A stretch of 64,000 nt of DNA from an uncultured Alphaproteobacteria bacterium (GCA_937920085.1 CALETE010000012.1:1-64000); one strand, 5' to 3'. Shown: positions 34,185 to 43,755, counted from the first letter of the stretch. The notes: a model not told the origin generated them from the sequence alone. Numbers and translations are program-made.

Positions 34185-34622
34185 TCAGGCGGCAAGTGCC
34201 GCAGCGGCCTCGACGGCGAGTTCATAACTTTTTGCTCCCAGGCCGGTCACAACACCGGCGGCGACCAGGGAAACATAGGTGTGGTGGCGGAAGCTTTCGC
34301 GTGCCGCCGGGTTAGACAAATGGCACTCGACCACCGGGACTTCGGCAGCCTTTAGAGCGTCGAGCAGGGCGATGGAGGTGTGACCATAGGCGGCAGGGTT
34401 GATCACAATAGCGCAGGCCATGGTCCGCGCTTCTTGTATCCAGTCCACCAGCTGGCCCTCGTGGTTGGATTGGCGGAACACGACGGTCTTGCCCAGGGCC
34501 TTGGCACGCGCTTCGCAAAGCGCCTGCACATCCGCCAGGGTGGTCTTTCCGTAGATTTCAGGCTCCCGGACCCCAAGGAGATTGAGATTGGGCCCGTTCA
34601 GCACATAGATCGGTTTCGACAT
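34185..34622 (-). CDS. aroQ: Type II 3-dehydroquinate dehydratase
   Basis: A 145-residue shikimate-pathway enzyme that dehydrates 3-dehydroquinate. The signature VLNGPNLNLLGVREPEIYG is at the N-terminus with the catalytic Tyr in EIYG, followed by FRQSNHEGQLVDWIQEA, INPAAYGHTSIALLDAL with the catalytic His, and VVECHLSNPAARE. The start at 34622 is preferred to a frame extending to 34643. It leads the accB-accC operon and diverges from thiS. Confidence 0.95.
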   Translation of the reverse strand: MSKPIYVLNGPNLNLLGVREPEIYGKTTLADVQALCEARAKALGKTVVFRQSNHEGQLVDWIQEARTMACAIVINPAAYGHTSIALLDALKAAEVPVVECHLSNPAARESFRHHTYVSLVAAGVVTGLGAKSYELAVEAAAALAA

Positions 34623-34711
34623 TCGGCCCCGCCGGCGATTCAATGGTCTTGTAACGGTCTGCGACGGGGGTCACAAGCGCAGGTGAACGACCAGTCCATT
34701 TTGAGTGATGC

Positions 34712-34912
34712 ATGAACCTCGTTTTGAACGGCGATGCCCAGCGGTTTCCAGACCTCAGAACCATTGCAGATCTCGTTGCGCATCTGGAATTGGACCCGCG
34801 TAAGGTGGCTGTAGAACGAAATCTGGAGATCGTGCCCCGTTCAGCCTATCAGACAACGGTGATCGCGGACGGTGATCGCATTGAGATCGTGCACTTTATC
34901 GGAGGCGGCTGA
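34712..34912 (+). CDS. thiS: Sulfur carrier protein ThiS
   Basis: A 66-residue ubiquitin-fold protein ending in the required diglycine (IGGG). As a C-terminal thiocarboxylate it donates sulfur for the thiazole ring of thiamine. Typical segments are TIADLVAHLELDPRKVAVER and DGDRIEIVHFIGGG. It is followed after 1 bp by thiG. I saw no TPP riboswitch motifs in the short leader. Confidence 0.92.
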   Translation: MNLVLNGDAQRFPDLRTIADLVAHLELDPRKVAVERNLEIVPRSAYQTTVIADGDRIEIVHFIGGG

Positions 34913-34913
34913 G

Positions 34914-35702
34914 ATGAGCGGATCAATCCAAGGGGAAGACACCTGGACTGTAGCTGGCCGCACCTTCACCTCGCGGCTGATCGTGGGAACGGGCAAGTAC
35001 AAAGATTATGCCCAAAACGCAGCTGCCGCTGAGGCTGCGGGCGCGGAGATCGTCACAGTCGCCCTGCGCCGGGTCAATTTGTCAGATCCGAACCAGCCCA
35101 TGCTGGTGGACTATGTGAAGCCGGATCGATTCACCTTCCTGCCGAACACTGCGGGCTGCTTTACCGGGGAAGATGCAGTTCGCACCCTTCGCTTGGCGCG
35201 GGAGGCGGGCGGCTGGGATCTGGTCAAACTTGAAGTGCTGTCCGACACCAAGCACCTCCTGCCCGACATGGAGGAGACCCTGCGGGCCTTGAAGCTGCTG
35301 ATCGCTGAAGGATTTCAGGTCATGGTCTATTGCAGCGATGATCCGGTCTATGCCCGCAAGCTGGAAGATGCGGGTGCAGCAGCAATTATGCCGGCGGCCG
35401 CGCCGATTGGCTCCGGGCGTGGAATTCAGAATACGCTGAATCTTGGCCTGATTATCGAGCAGTCAAAGGTCCCGGTGCTGGTGGACGCTGGGGTTGGTAC
35501 TGCCTCTGATGCGGTTCTGGCGATGGAACTGGGATGTGATGCCGTGTTGATGAACACAGCGATCGCCGAGGCCAAGGATCCAATCCGCATGGCTGGTGCC
35601 ATGAGGCACGCTGTGATCGCAGGACGCGAAGCCTTTCTGGCCGGTCGCATGGCCAAGCGGTCCTATGCTGATCCATCTTCGCCCAGGGGCGGGCTAATCT
35701 AG
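34914..35702 (+). CDS. thiG: Thiazole synthase ThiG
   Basis: A 262-residue TIM-barrel enzyme that joins deoxyxylulose phosphate, dehydroglycine and ThiS-bound sulfur into the thiazole of thiamine. The Schiff-base lysine is Lys105 in WDLVKLEV. The phosphate-binding part reads MPAAAPIGSGRGI, and PVLVDAGVGTASDA and VLMNTAIAEAKDP are present. The ATG at 34914 is chosen because GGAGGCGG precedes it and the thiS stop ends at 34912. Only thiS and thiG of the pathway are in the window. The stop overlaps the flavoprotein gene by 4 bp. Confidence 0.94.
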   Translation: MSGSIQGEDTWTVAGRTFTSRLIVGTGKYKDYAQNAAAAEAAGAEIVTVALRRVNLSDPNQPMLVDYVKPDRFTFLPNTAGCFTGEDAVRTLRLAREAGGWDLVKLEVLSDTKHLLPDMEETLRALKLLIAEGFQVMVYCSDDPVYARKLEDAGAAAIMPAAAPIGSGRGIQNTLNLGLIIEQSKVPVLVDAGVGTASDAVLAMELGCDAVLMNTAIAEAKDPIRMAGAMRHAVIAGREAFLAGRMAKRSYADPSSPRGGLI

Positions 35703-37186
35703 GCTGGGTTAAGGCGCGCGATATCGAGGTCGGGAGAGATACCGACAGATCGCATCAAGGTGTCGCGATCAGGCCCCGATTTTGGCGGATAGGCTTCGGC
35801 ATTGGCCGTTTTTCCCCGAGCCCAATAGCCCAGAACCTTGGCGATATTTTTTGGCCGCTTTAGCCAATCGGAGGGGTGCTCGAGCATATGAAAGCCGCGC
35901 ATAGCGGCCCGCAGAAGGTCTGGATCAGAACGGATCGCCACGCCAACCCCATCTTCCATAAAGCTCTTTAGAATTCTGCTGCGTAGATCAGGGACATGGC
36001 CTGGGGTCAGGGCCTGGCGTGCGCGCTTTATGGCGCTGCGGTCTAGATCGAGCATGGACTTGAAATAGGGCTGTAGGTCGCGAATGACGCTCGCGTCATA
36101 GGCAACGAGCCGCCTTGCCGGATCAGGGCTAGCTCTTAGGGCATCGCGGAGGGCGTAGGCGCTGGCCGCTGCGAAGGAACATCCCCGGCCGTAAAGCGGG
36201 TTGGTGCGTACAAGGCTGTCGCCCACTGGAAAGACATTAAGAGCGGCCGGGAGACCATCGTTCAAAAGGGTGCGCCATCGACTATGCAGGTCGCCCATGC
36301 CGAAAACCTTGCTGACCGGTTCGGAACGCTCAGGGTCGATCCAAGGGACCATGCCCGGCATTTGTCGGCAAATCGCGTCGAAGGTTTCGGGGCGCACAAT
36401 AGCCTTACGCATCTCGATTTCGATCTCCGGGACGCACAGGGTGATCGAAAAGCACCCTTCGTCCCCCGGAAAGACGCCGAACTTCAAAAAGCCGAGGTCG
36501 CCGGTTGCCGGTGCCTGGCCTCTGGGCGGCTCACTCATGCCCGGCTTCAGACGGTAATGGCGCGTGAAATAGAGGATGCCTGCGCTTTCCGAGGTTTCGG
36601 TGATCGGCGCACCAAGGGCGATGAGTTGTTCGACGACGCTGGAAGTGCGGCCCCCTGCATCCACCAGGACATCACATAAGACCTCTTCGCCGTTTTCGAG
36701 CCGAACACCCTTTACTGAGATCGGTGATCCAGCCTCAGTCAAAACCTGGCTGACAAAGCATTCCGATTGGATAACGACCCCCGGAAGGGACTCCACATAG
36801 CGTCGGATCACCAATTCCAAAGTTGTTCGGCGGCTGGTCAAGATGACGAAGTCAGAATCGATGGGCTCGGGCTTGTAGGTCCGCCGATGGATATCGGTGA
36901 GCATACCGTCGAGGCCCAATTCGCGACAGCCCGCCGCCAGAAGGTTGGCGAGGAGCGCAGGATGCTCATCGCGGATAATGAGGCGCAATCGGGCCAGGAA
37001 GGCATGGCTGTGGCGTAGATGTCCGACACCGCGACGCGACCAGTCTGCGAATGCATCATTGGGGTCATCGGTCGGGGGCGGGGGGTCTCGCTCCAAAAGC
37101 GTGACCTTGCGGCCTGTGGGCGCAAGGGCGAGCGCGGCGCAAAGCCCGGCTATGCCCGCTCCAATGATCAGAACCTTTTCACCCAT
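35699..37186 (-). CDS. FAD-dependent oxidoreductase (monooxygenase-like)
   Basis: A 495-residue flavoprotein. The FAD-binding GxGxxG is at the N-terminus (LIIGAGIAGLCAALALA), the ribose-binding acidic residue follows in VTLLERD, DVLVDAGGRTSSV is the mid-chain motif, and VGDSLVRTNPLYGRGCSFA is the GD motif that holds FAD phosphate. The overall pattern resembles aromatic-hydroxylase-like or geranylgeranyl-reductase-like enzymes. The substrate is unknown. It converges on thiG; no cofactor partner is adjacent. Confidence 0.75.
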   Translation of the reverse strand: MGEKVLIIGAGIAGLCAALALAPTGRKVTLLERDPPPPTDDPNDAFADWSRRGVGHLRHSHAFLARLRLIIRDEHPALLANLLAAGCRELGLDGMLTDIHRRTYKPEPIDSDFVILTSRRTTLELVIRRYVESLPGVVIQSECFVSQVLTEAGSPISVKGVRLENGEEVLCDVLVDAGGRTSSVVEQLIALGAPITETSESAGILYFTRHYRLKPGMSEPPRGQAPATGDLGFLKFGVFPGDEGCFSITLCVPEIEIEMRKAIVRPETFDAICRQMPGMVPWIDPERSEPVSKVFGMGDLHSRWRTLLNDGLPAALNVFPVGDSLVRTNPLYGRGCSFAAASAYALRDALRASPDPARRLVAYDASVIRDLQPYFKSMLDLDRSAIKRARQALTPGHVPDLRSRILKSFMEDGVGVAIRSDPDLLRAAMRGFHMLEHPSDWLKRPKNIAKVLGYWARGKTANAEAYPPKSGPDRDTLMRSVGISPDLDIARLNPA

Positions 37187-37266
37187 CTGGGTTTCCTCAT
37201 CCTGTTGCCGTCCACTTAGGTCGGCATCGTAAAATGCGCGAGTTATCTCAACCCTAGTGCGAAGCT

Positions 37267-37995
37267 TCAGGCCTTTGACGGGGTTTTGAGAGGGCCAATC
37301 TTGGCCTCTGCAATGGCTTGGCGCAGGGCGTTCATATCGGCTCCTGGGATCAGGATATCGCCAACGATGAAGGCGGGCGTGCCTTCAATTTTCAAGGCAT
37401 CGGCAAGGTGCTTCGTATCTTCAATGTGCTGACGGACCTCTGGCGCGCTGGCAGCCTTGGCAATGTCGGAAAGGTTCAGGCCAAGGTCAGCGAGATGACG
37501 ACTGACGGCGGCTTCATCGAGGGCCTTATCGGTCATGAAGGCCTTATAGATTTCCAGCCCCTTGGCCTTTCCCTGAGGTGTCATGGAGACTTGAGCCGCG
37601 AGATTTGAGGCCCCCCCAAAGATGGGGAAGTTCTTGAAGACGAAGCGAACGTCCGGATTTTCGTCAATCAGCTTCAAGACTTCAGGGGCCGATAGTTTGC
37701 AATAGCCACACCGGTAGTCGTAAAATTCTACGACCGTGATTTTACCCCCAGGATTGGCAACAAAATCGCGGGGATCTCGCTCTAATTCCTGTCGATGTTG
37801 GTTCAGCAACGCGCTCGCAGATTTGGTTTTTTCCAACTGCGCCTTGGTTTGAAGAATTTGCAGGGACTCTGCGACGACCTCTGGATGGGTGCGCAAATAG
37901 GCGTGGACGCGTTCCCCAAAGGCCGCGTCTGAAGTCTTCTGACATCCCGCCAGACCAAGGACTGCGGCAAGGATCGGTACAAGGCGTGAGGTCAT
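37267..37995 (-). CDS. DsbA-family thiol-disulfide lipoprotein
   Basis: A 242-residue protein with a lipobox LAGC (Cys18), so it is probably an outer- or inner-membrane lipoprotein facing the periplasm. The thioredoxin-like active site is CGYC (Cys96-Cys99) in VVEFYDYRCGYCK, and the cis-proline loop reads IEGTPAFIVGD. This is the Com1/ScsC-like branch of DsbA proteins, which form or isomerise disulfides in exported proteins. It lies 54 bp from the downstream-facing M48 gene on the same strand, so the two may be cotranscribed. Confidence 0.85.
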   Translation of the reverse strand: MTSRLVPILAAVLGLAGCQKTSDAAFGERVHAYLRTHPEVVAESLQILQTKAQLEKTKSASALLNQHRQELERDPRDFVANPGGKITVVEFYDYRCGYCKLSAPEVLKLIDENPDVRFVFKNFPIFGGASNLAAQVSMTPQGKAKGLEIYKAFMTDKALDEAAVSRHLADLGLNLSDIAKAASAPEVRQHIEDTKHLADALKIEGTPAFIVGDILIPGADMNALRQAIAEAKIGPLKTPSKA

Positions 37996-38049
37996 TTACG
38001 GTCCGCAGGCGATAGGGCTTCAGTGGAAAAATACACAGGGCATCAATAG

Positions 38050-39450
38050 CTAAGACGGCTTATTCTTTGGGCCATCGCCGGTAACATCCCGCAGGGTGCC
38101 CTTATCAGGATTTGAGGCCAAGACGATATCGATTGCCCGCCGCCACTCTGGGGAACCTTTGGTTAGCATATCGCGGGCGCGCATGGCGAAGATCAAGGCT
38201 TGGCGCTTGTCGCCTTCTTGAAAGTTGTATTCCGCTGTGGCGTAGCGAGCCAAACCCGCCAAGCCCCTGCGATCATAGGCTTCTGCCAAAAGCCGCCATG
38301 CAGCTGAATTTTCGTCGTCTTGGATCAGTGACTTTTTGAGTTCTGCAATACCTTCATCGATCTTTGCATCTGAAGGCAGGGCGATAAGGGTTTGGCCCAG
38401 ATTGACCCTCAACAGAGGTGCCTCGGGTTTTAACATTACAGACTTACGCTGGGGTGCTTCTGCCTCTGCGGCACGACCGAATTCGAACAGAATTTGACCT
38501 TTCAATTCCCACAGGTAGGGATTGTCAGGTTGATCCACCAAAAGCGCGTCCACCAATTTTAGCGCCTTGTCTGGTTCCTTCAGTTGGTATTGGGCGATGG
38601 CGCATGCATAGCGGGTCGGATAGTCCTGATCCTTGTCGGCACACTTGACCACAGCAATGGTCGGATTGATGAACCCCTGCAGCTTCGCCTTCATAACTTC
38701 GTGGGCGGCCTCCTGTTTCGGATCCAGGGGCATTTCATAGTGCTGGAGCTTTTCTGCTCGGACACGTAGGGCCTCGATCCGGTCAGAGGAGAGGGGGTGG
38801 CTGCGGAAATAGGGGTAGCGGCGCGCTTCCTCAAAGACTTCCTGGTAGCGAAAATTGTCAAAGAAATCCACGAGCCCCTTACCGGAGAGGCCTGCGGATT
38901 CCAGGTAGGTGAGCCCCGCTTGGTCGGCGCGGCTTTCTTGCTCGCGGCTATAACCCAGGGCACCGAGTGTGCCGAAGAAACTGGCATTGCCCGCCAATAT
39001 GGCGCCTGCCTCAGTATTGCCGGCCAGGGCCGCAAGAACGCCCAGGCCCATGGTCAGCAGGAAGGGCTTCATTCCCGCCGTTGTCATGTCTCCCGACCTG
39101 GCCGAGTGGCCCCCTGCTAGGTGGCCAATTTCATGGGCCATTACGCCCTGCAACTGGTTGGCGTTTTTCGATTCCAAGATCAGGCCCGTATAGACCGCCA
39201 TGGTACCTGGGCCTGCAAAGGCGTTCAGATCCTTGGACCCAATCAGCAGGATATGAATGGATTTGGAATCTAGGCCTGCCGACCCATAGAGCGGGGCAGC
39301 ATCAGATTGCAGGATTTCCTCGATTTCCGTGTCTCGGATCAGGGAAACCCCTGCACCTTGCGCGAGGGCGGGGCGGCCCTGGCATGCGATCCCGAGCGCC
39401 AATACGGTCGTTAGAACAGAGCGTAGAATAGATCGGGTCGGGGCGACCAT
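38050..39450 (-). CDS. M48-family metalloprotease with TPR repeats (BepA-like)
   Basis: From the ATG at 39450, which has AAGGAA 6 bases upstream, the protein has 466 residues with a signal peptide (to about residue 31). The zinc site is HEIGH (106-110), and the third ligand is in EQESRADQAGLTYLE. The C-terminal half carries TPR-like helices. The arrangement matches BepA, a periplasmic protease and chaperone that checks outer-membrane protein assembly. Upstream in-frame codons at 39468 and 39480 are less well supported. It lies just downstream of rne on the same strand. Confidence 0.87.
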   Translation of the reverse strand: MVAPTRSILRSVLTTVLALGIACQGRPALAQGAGVSLIRDTEIEEILQSDAAPLYGSAGLDSKSIHILLIGSKDLNAFAGPGTMAVYTGLILESKNANQLQGVMAHEIGHLAGGHSARSGDMTTAGMKPFLLTMGLGVLAALAGNTEAGAILAGNASFFGTLGALGYSREQESRADQAGLTYLESAGLSGKGLVDFFDNFRYQEVFEEARRYPYFRSHPLSSDRIEALRVRAEKLQHYEMPLDPKQEAAHEVMKAKLQGFINPTIAVVKCADKDQDYPTRYACAIAQYQLKEPDKALKLVDALLVDQPDNPYLWELKGQILFEFGRAAEAEAPQRKSVMLKPEAPLLRVNLGQTLIALPSDAKIDEGIAELKKSLIQDDENSAAWRLLAEAYDRRGLAGLARYATAEYNFQEGDKRQALIFAMRARDMLTKGSPEWRRAIDIVLASNPDKGTLRDVTGDGPKNKPS

Positions 39451-39494
39451 TTGGTATTCCTTAGTCATGCCCCGACCCAAATCTTAGCGTGTCA

Positions 39495-42134
39495 CTAGCG
39501 TCTCCACCAGCCCTTGCGGGGCGTGGCGGGCGGCGCGGAGATTTCGGCCGGATCTGGCTCCCGGGGCTTTGGAGCTTCCATAACCGGTTCAGGTTCAGGA
39601 GTCGTGTCTGGTACCGGCACGGGTTCGACAGCGGCAGGTTCTGAAATTGCCTCTATCTTTGGGGCCTTAGTGCGGCGAGCGCGGGCCGGCTTTGCGGCGG
39701 GCACGTCCTCGGCGGCCTCAGCTTCAACCACCGCTTCGGCGACAGTTTCAGCGACGGCTACGGGCTCAGAAAGAACTTCTTCTGCCACCGTTTCGATCGG
39801 CCGCTCAGCCTCTCCCCGTCCACGACGAGGCCTGGCCTTCTTGGGCTTTTCTTCAATCGCCGGCAGTTCAACCCAGATATCTTCTTCCACACCTGAGGCT
39901 TCCGCCACGACGGAAGGCTGTGGCGCGGAGGCGAGGTCTTCCCGTTCTGGGCGGGGATTTCGTTCAGGCCGACCCTGACGTTCGGGACGCTCTTGCCGTT
40001 CCGCAGCTGGGGCGGCCGGTTTCATGTCCTCGGCGGGATCGTGCCAGACAAAGGCGTCCTCGCCGTAGGGCACCCAGGGCCGCACCCAGGAGAAGGCATC
40101 CGTCGGCCGACCGTCTTCACGAGTCCGGCGACCGCCACGGCGTCCACGACGGCGACGACGGCCACCCTGTCCATCATCTTCCTCATCGTTGCGGGCTTCC
40201 GCTGCGACAGGGGGGCGGGCATCGTCTGTGCAGGGTTCATCACGACGACCGCGTCGCCGACGACGCTTGCCACGGCGAGCATTGCGGTCCTCACCATCCT
40301 CGGTATCGGCCTCGACCTCGCGGGCACTTCCCTTGGACACTGGGCGATCGTCTTCATCGCCATCTTCATCGTCGTCTTCGATCACTTCATCGTCGACCTC
40401 GTCCAAGTCGTCCACATCATCATCGGCAATGTCCTCATCGGTGGGGACATAAGCTTCGACTGGCGTGTGGCGCGAAATGGCATGTTCCGGACGGGCTTCG
40501 CTGGCCGTTCGTTCGATTTCGTGTCCAGCAAGGCCGACATTGTCATCAAGGGCGATGGTGACAAATAGGCCAAGGGTTTCGTGCACCCGGGCCAGATGGT
40601 TGCGCTTTTCGTTCAAAATATAGAGGCCCACAGCGCTTGGGACCTTTAGCGTCGCTTCGCCGCCGCCCTTGACCGCTTCCATCTCCACGGCGCGGAGGGC
40701 AGAAAGGGCACTGGATTCCACCGAACGGACGCGCCCGGTTCCGGCGCAGTGCTCGCAGATATGTGTGGTGCCTTCGAGCACCCCAGACCGACGGCGCTGG
40801 CGGGAGATTTCCATCAGACCGAAGGATGAAATTCTGCCCATTTGAATCCGGGCACGGTCATCCCTTAGGGCGTCTTTGAGTTTCTTTTCGACGGCGCGAT
40901 TGTTCTTCGATTCATCCATGTCGATGAAGTCGATGACGATTAGCCCGGCAAGGTCGCGCAGGCGCAACTGGCGAGCGGCTTCCTCGGCCGCTTCCATATT
41001 GGTCTTCAGCGCCGTGGCCTCGATGTTCCGTTCCCGGGTCGAGCGTCCCGAGTTCACGTCTATGGCCACCAAGGCTTCGGTCTGGTTGATCACCAGATAC
41101 CCACCAGACTTCAGCGCCACATTGGGTGAGTAGATCTGCGACAGGTGGTCCTCGACCCGGTGCTTTACAAAGAGCGGCGTCGGGTCGCGGTAGGCTTGAA
41201 CCTTTTTGGCTTGAGACGGCATCAGCATGCGCATGAATTCTCGCGCTTCTTTGAAGCCAGCCTCGCCTTCGACCCAGACCTCCTCGATGTCCTTGTCATA
41301 GAGGTCGCGGATGGTCCGCTTTACCAGGTCTTCTTCCTCATAAATGAGGGCCGGTGCGACCGAGTGCAGGGTCGTGTCGCGGATGTTTTCCCACAGCCGC
41401 AGGAGATATTCGTAGTCGCGCTTAATCTCGGCCTTTGTGCGCTTGGCACCAGCGGTTCGCACGATCAGGCCCATGCCGTCTGGCACGTCCAGGCTCTGAA
41501 CCACGCCTTTTAGGCGTCGACGGTCGGTGACTGTTGTAATCTTACGAGAAATGCCGCCGCCACGGGCCGTGTTGGGCATTAGCACGCCATAGCGCCCAGC
41601 CAGGGAGAGATAGGTCGTCAGGGCTGCACCCTTGTTGCCGCGCTCTTCTTTGACCACCTGGACCAGCATGATCTGCCGGCGACGGATGACTTCCTGGATC
41701 TTATAGCGTCGCATCAGTCGCCGACGGCGACGGGCGACCTCTTCTTCCATGACGTCATCGTCGTCTTCTCCGCCGAGCGGACCGTCGTCATCCTCGTCGC
41801 CGTCTTCAGAGGTTGATCGGACGCGGGCCTCAATGGGCTCGTCTTCTTCCTCGGCTTCCTCGCGCATGAGCGCTTCTCGGTCGGCCAAGGGGATTTGATA
41901 ATAATCCGGATGGATTTCGTTGAAGGCCAGGAAGCCGTGACGATTACCGCCGTATTCAATGAAGGCAGCCTGAAGTGACGGCTCTACCCGCGTAACCTTG
42001 GCAAGATAGATATTGCCTCTGAGTTGCTTACGGTTCTGGCTCTCGAAATCGAAATCATCAATCCGCGAACCGTCGATCACCACCACACGCGTCTCTTCGG
42101 CGTGCGAGGCGTCGATTAACATCTTTTTTGTCAT
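39495..42134 (-). CDS. rne: Ribonuclease E
   Basis: An 879-residue endoribonuclease that starts decay and processing of RNA. The N-terminal catalytic half includes an S1 domain split by a long acidic insertion (about 65-130, many Asp/Glu), the 5'-sensor/DNase-like region, and the metal site in AIDVNSGRSTRERN and VIDFIDMDESKNN. The zinc-link cysteines are in HICEHCAGTG. From about residue 560 the chain is disordered, alternating acidic and Arg-rich blocks, and acts as a degradosome scaffold. The extreme end GWWRR matches the Caulobacter GWW peptide that binds polynucleotide phosphorylase. A long upstream leader may serve autoregulation. Confidence 0.94.
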   Translation of the reverse strand: MTKKMLIDASHAEETRVVVIDGSRIDDFDFESQNRKQLRGNIYLAKVTRVEPSLQAAFIEYGGNRHGFLAFNEIHPDYYQIPLADREALMREEAEEEDEPIEARVRSTSEDGDEDDDGPLGGEDDDDVMEEEVARRRRRLMRRYKIQEVIRRRQIMLVQVVKEERGNKGAALTTYLSLAGRYGVLMPNTARGGGISRKITTVTDRRRLKGVVQSLDVPDGMGLIVRTAGAKRTKAEIKRDYEYLLRLWENIRDTTLHSVAPALIYEEEDLVKRTIRDLYDKDIEEVWVEGEAGFKEAREFMRMLMPSQAKKVQAYRDPTPLFVKHRVEDHLSQIYSPNVALKSGGYLVINQTEALVAIDVNSGRSTRERNIEATALKTNMEAAEEAARQLRLRDLAGLIVIDFIDMDESKNNRAVEKKLKDALRDDRARIQMGRISSFGLMEISRQRRRSGVLEGTTHICEHCAGTGRVRSVESSALSALRAVEMEAVKGGGEATLKVPSAVGLYILNEKRNHLARVHETLGLFVTIALDDNVGLAGHEIERTASEARPEHAISRHTPVEAYVPTDEDIADDDVDDLDEVDDEVIEDDDEDGDEDDRPVSKGSAREVEADTEDGEDRNARRGKRRRRRGRRDEPCTDDARPPVAAEARNDEEDDGQGGRRRRRGRRGGRRTREDGRPTDAFSWVRPWVPYGEDAFVWHDPAEDMKPAAPAAERQERPERQGRPERNPRPEREDLASAPQPSVVAEASGVEEDIWVELPAIEEKPKKARPRRGRGEAERPIETVAEEVLSEPVAVAETVAEAVVEAEAAEDVPAAKPARARRTKAPKIEAISEPAAVEPVPVPDTTPEPEPVMEAPKPREPDPAEISAPPATPRKGWWRR

Positions 42135-42543
42135 GTAATATCTCTCCGTGGCGCGCCGCGAGGCCTAAGCCTGGGTGCCGCCGATTGTTCATGGGGGCGA
42201 ATGCGCATCCGCCTTTCGCGTCAGTGACGCGGGCGGTTGACGGCCGGGTAATGGCTTGAGCTGCGCTGCCCATCGTGTGTTTCCCAGGCGCGACATGAAG
42301 GTCGCGAATCGGACTCTGCGTCGCGATCGAGGATTCGATCAAAAACAACGCTTTGATTTGCGCAAATCCCGTCGAGATAGAGCCTCGATCGATCCGCTGC
42401 AGGGTGACATTGCATCACTGCAGTGAAAAAGGAAAGCGCCGCGACCTAAATGGCGGCGCTTAACGATTTTTCTACCCTATTTGGGCTTATGGTCGGGGTG
42501 ATGCTTCTGGCCAAAAAGGCTGGAAAACAAGGTAGAAGCCTAA
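42135..42543. other. rne/amiC divergent intergenic region
   Basis: This 409-bp non-coding stretch holds the leader of rne and the promoter of the amidase gene. It contains a near-repeat pair of CTGCAG segments (about 42397-42422), a strong GC hairpin (42435-42460) and no convincing short gene. A frame at 42450-42635 is not supported by a ribosome site. RNase E leaders often carry cleavage sites for autoregulation, which this spacing would allow. Confidence 0.6.
42435..42471. terminator. GC-rich hairpin, possible bidirectional terminator
   Basis: AGCGCCGC (42435-42442) and GCGGCGCT (42453-42460) pair perfectly with a 10-base loop. On the plus strand TAACGATTTTTC follows; on the minus strand TTCCTTTTTC follows. 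It lies between divergent genes, where no terminator is expected, so it may end a small RNA or be part of the rne leader. Confidence 0.5.
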
Positions 42544-43755
42544 GTGACCATACCCGTGTTCGCCATTTTTCGACAGAAATCGGCTGTTTTTCTGGCTGTT
42601 CTGCTTATGTCCTTTGGGGCTTTTGGCGCGTCTAGCGCTTTAGCTGGCCAGCTCTTGACTGTGCGGTTGGGTGGAGACGCCGTCGAAACGCGGCTGGTTA
42701 TCGATCTTGATAAATCTGTTTCGGGTCGGCTTGAGGGTGAAGATCCCACAGGGCGTCATGTTGGCTTGATCCTTCCCGGTATTGACGCCGTGGCCGTGAA
42801 GCAGGGAGCCGGGCAGGGTCTGGTGAAGTCCTGGTCGGTCAGCAGGACCCCCTTCGGTGTGAAGCTAAATATAGAAACGATGTCGCCGACCGCCGTTAAG
42901 CGGCGGTTTGTCCTGCCGCCGGCGGATGGTGTGGCAAATTATCGTTACGTACTGGATCTCGCCGAGGTCAAAGCGCCGCAGAGCGCGGCGACCGCATCAA
43001 ATCAGCCCGTTGCGTCTCGGCCTGCGGGACTTCGACTTGCCTCGCTTCCCAGTGCGCGCCGCAAATCTGCCAGTCTATTCAAGAAAACTGTGGTCATTGA
43101 CGCCGGACATGGTGGTCGAGACCCTGGTGCTCATGGCTCTGATGGCATTGAGAAGGACGTAACCTTAGCATCTGCCCTGGCCCTGAAGTCGAAACTCGAA
43201 AAGAGCGGCCGCTACACTGTGGTCCTAACTCGAGACACCGATATTTTTGTGCCCTTAGAGACCCGGGTCCAAATCGCCCGACGAGCCGATGCAGACCTCT
43301 TTATTTCGCTCCACGCAGATTCGGGCCCGGACGCCAGTACGCGCGGGGCCAGTGTCTACACCCTTGCTGATCGCGCTGCGTCGCGCTCGGCTAAGCTGGT
43401 TTCAAAGGACGACTGGTTCATGAAGGCCAGCCTCCAGGGTGACAGGGGGGTCTCGGGAATACTTTACGACCTGACCCAAAGGGCGACCAAAAATCGATCA
43501 GCAACCTTCGCAGAACTCCTGCTGGACCGACTGTCAGAGAATCAGACCCTCCTGCGTCGCAGCCATCGCGAAGCCGGACTCGCTGTGCTCCTGGCACCTG
43601 ATGTCCCCGCCGTCTTGCTAGAGATGGGCTTTATCACCAGTCCAGATGACGAAGTCATTCTCACAGACTCACGGGGGCGGGATAAGCTGATGGGGGCCGT
43701 CGCCAACTCTATTGAGTCATATTTCGCGCAGGAAACGCGTCTGGCTGCCCGTTAG
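42544..43755 (+). CDS. amiC: N-acetylmuramoyl-L-alanine amidase
   Basis: A 403-residue periplasmic hydrolase that removes stem peptides from peptidoglycan, mainly at cell division. It has a signal peptide (to about residue 34), an AMIN domain at about 36-145, and the Amidase_3 domain from about 180. Zinc ligands are His in DAGHGG (about residue 189), Glu in IEKD and His in SLHAD. The catalytic Glu is in LLEMGF near the end. The GTG start has AAGGTAGAAG upstream. The class A PBP gene follows after 116 bp on the same strand, pairing cell-wall cutting with synthesis. Confidence 0.88.
   Translation: MTIPVFAIFRQKSAVFLAVLLMSFGAFGASSALAGQLLTVRLGGDAVETRLVIDLDKSVSGRLEGEDPTGRHVGLILPGIDAVAVKQGAGQGLVKSWSVSRTPFGVKLNIETMSPTAVKRRFVLPPADGVANYRYVLDLAEVKAPQSAATASNQPVASRPAGLRLASLPSARRKSASLFKKTVVIDAGHGGRDPGAHGSDGIEKDVTLASALALKSKLEKSGRYTVVLTRDTDIFVPLETRVQIARRADADLFISLHADSGPDASTRGASVYTLADRAASRSAKLVSKDDWFMKASLQGDRGVSGILYDLTQRATKNRSATFAELLLDRLSENQTLLRRSHREAGLAVLLAPDVPAVLLEMGFITSPDDEVILTDSRGRDKLMGAVANSIESYFAQETRLAAR

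Noticed and set aside
34623..34711. Possible TPP riboswitch before thiS
   Set aside because: The spacer is under 90 bp, and the conserved CTGAGA and related core motifs are absent.
39692..40561. Long plus-strand frame opposite the 3' part of rne
   Set aside because: It arises from the low-complexity Asp/Glu/Arg coding of RNase E and reads as Arg/His-rich nonsense.
42450..42635. A 61-codon frame upstream of the amidase
   Set aside because: It runs through a hairpin and into the amidase signal peptide in another frame, with no ribosome site.
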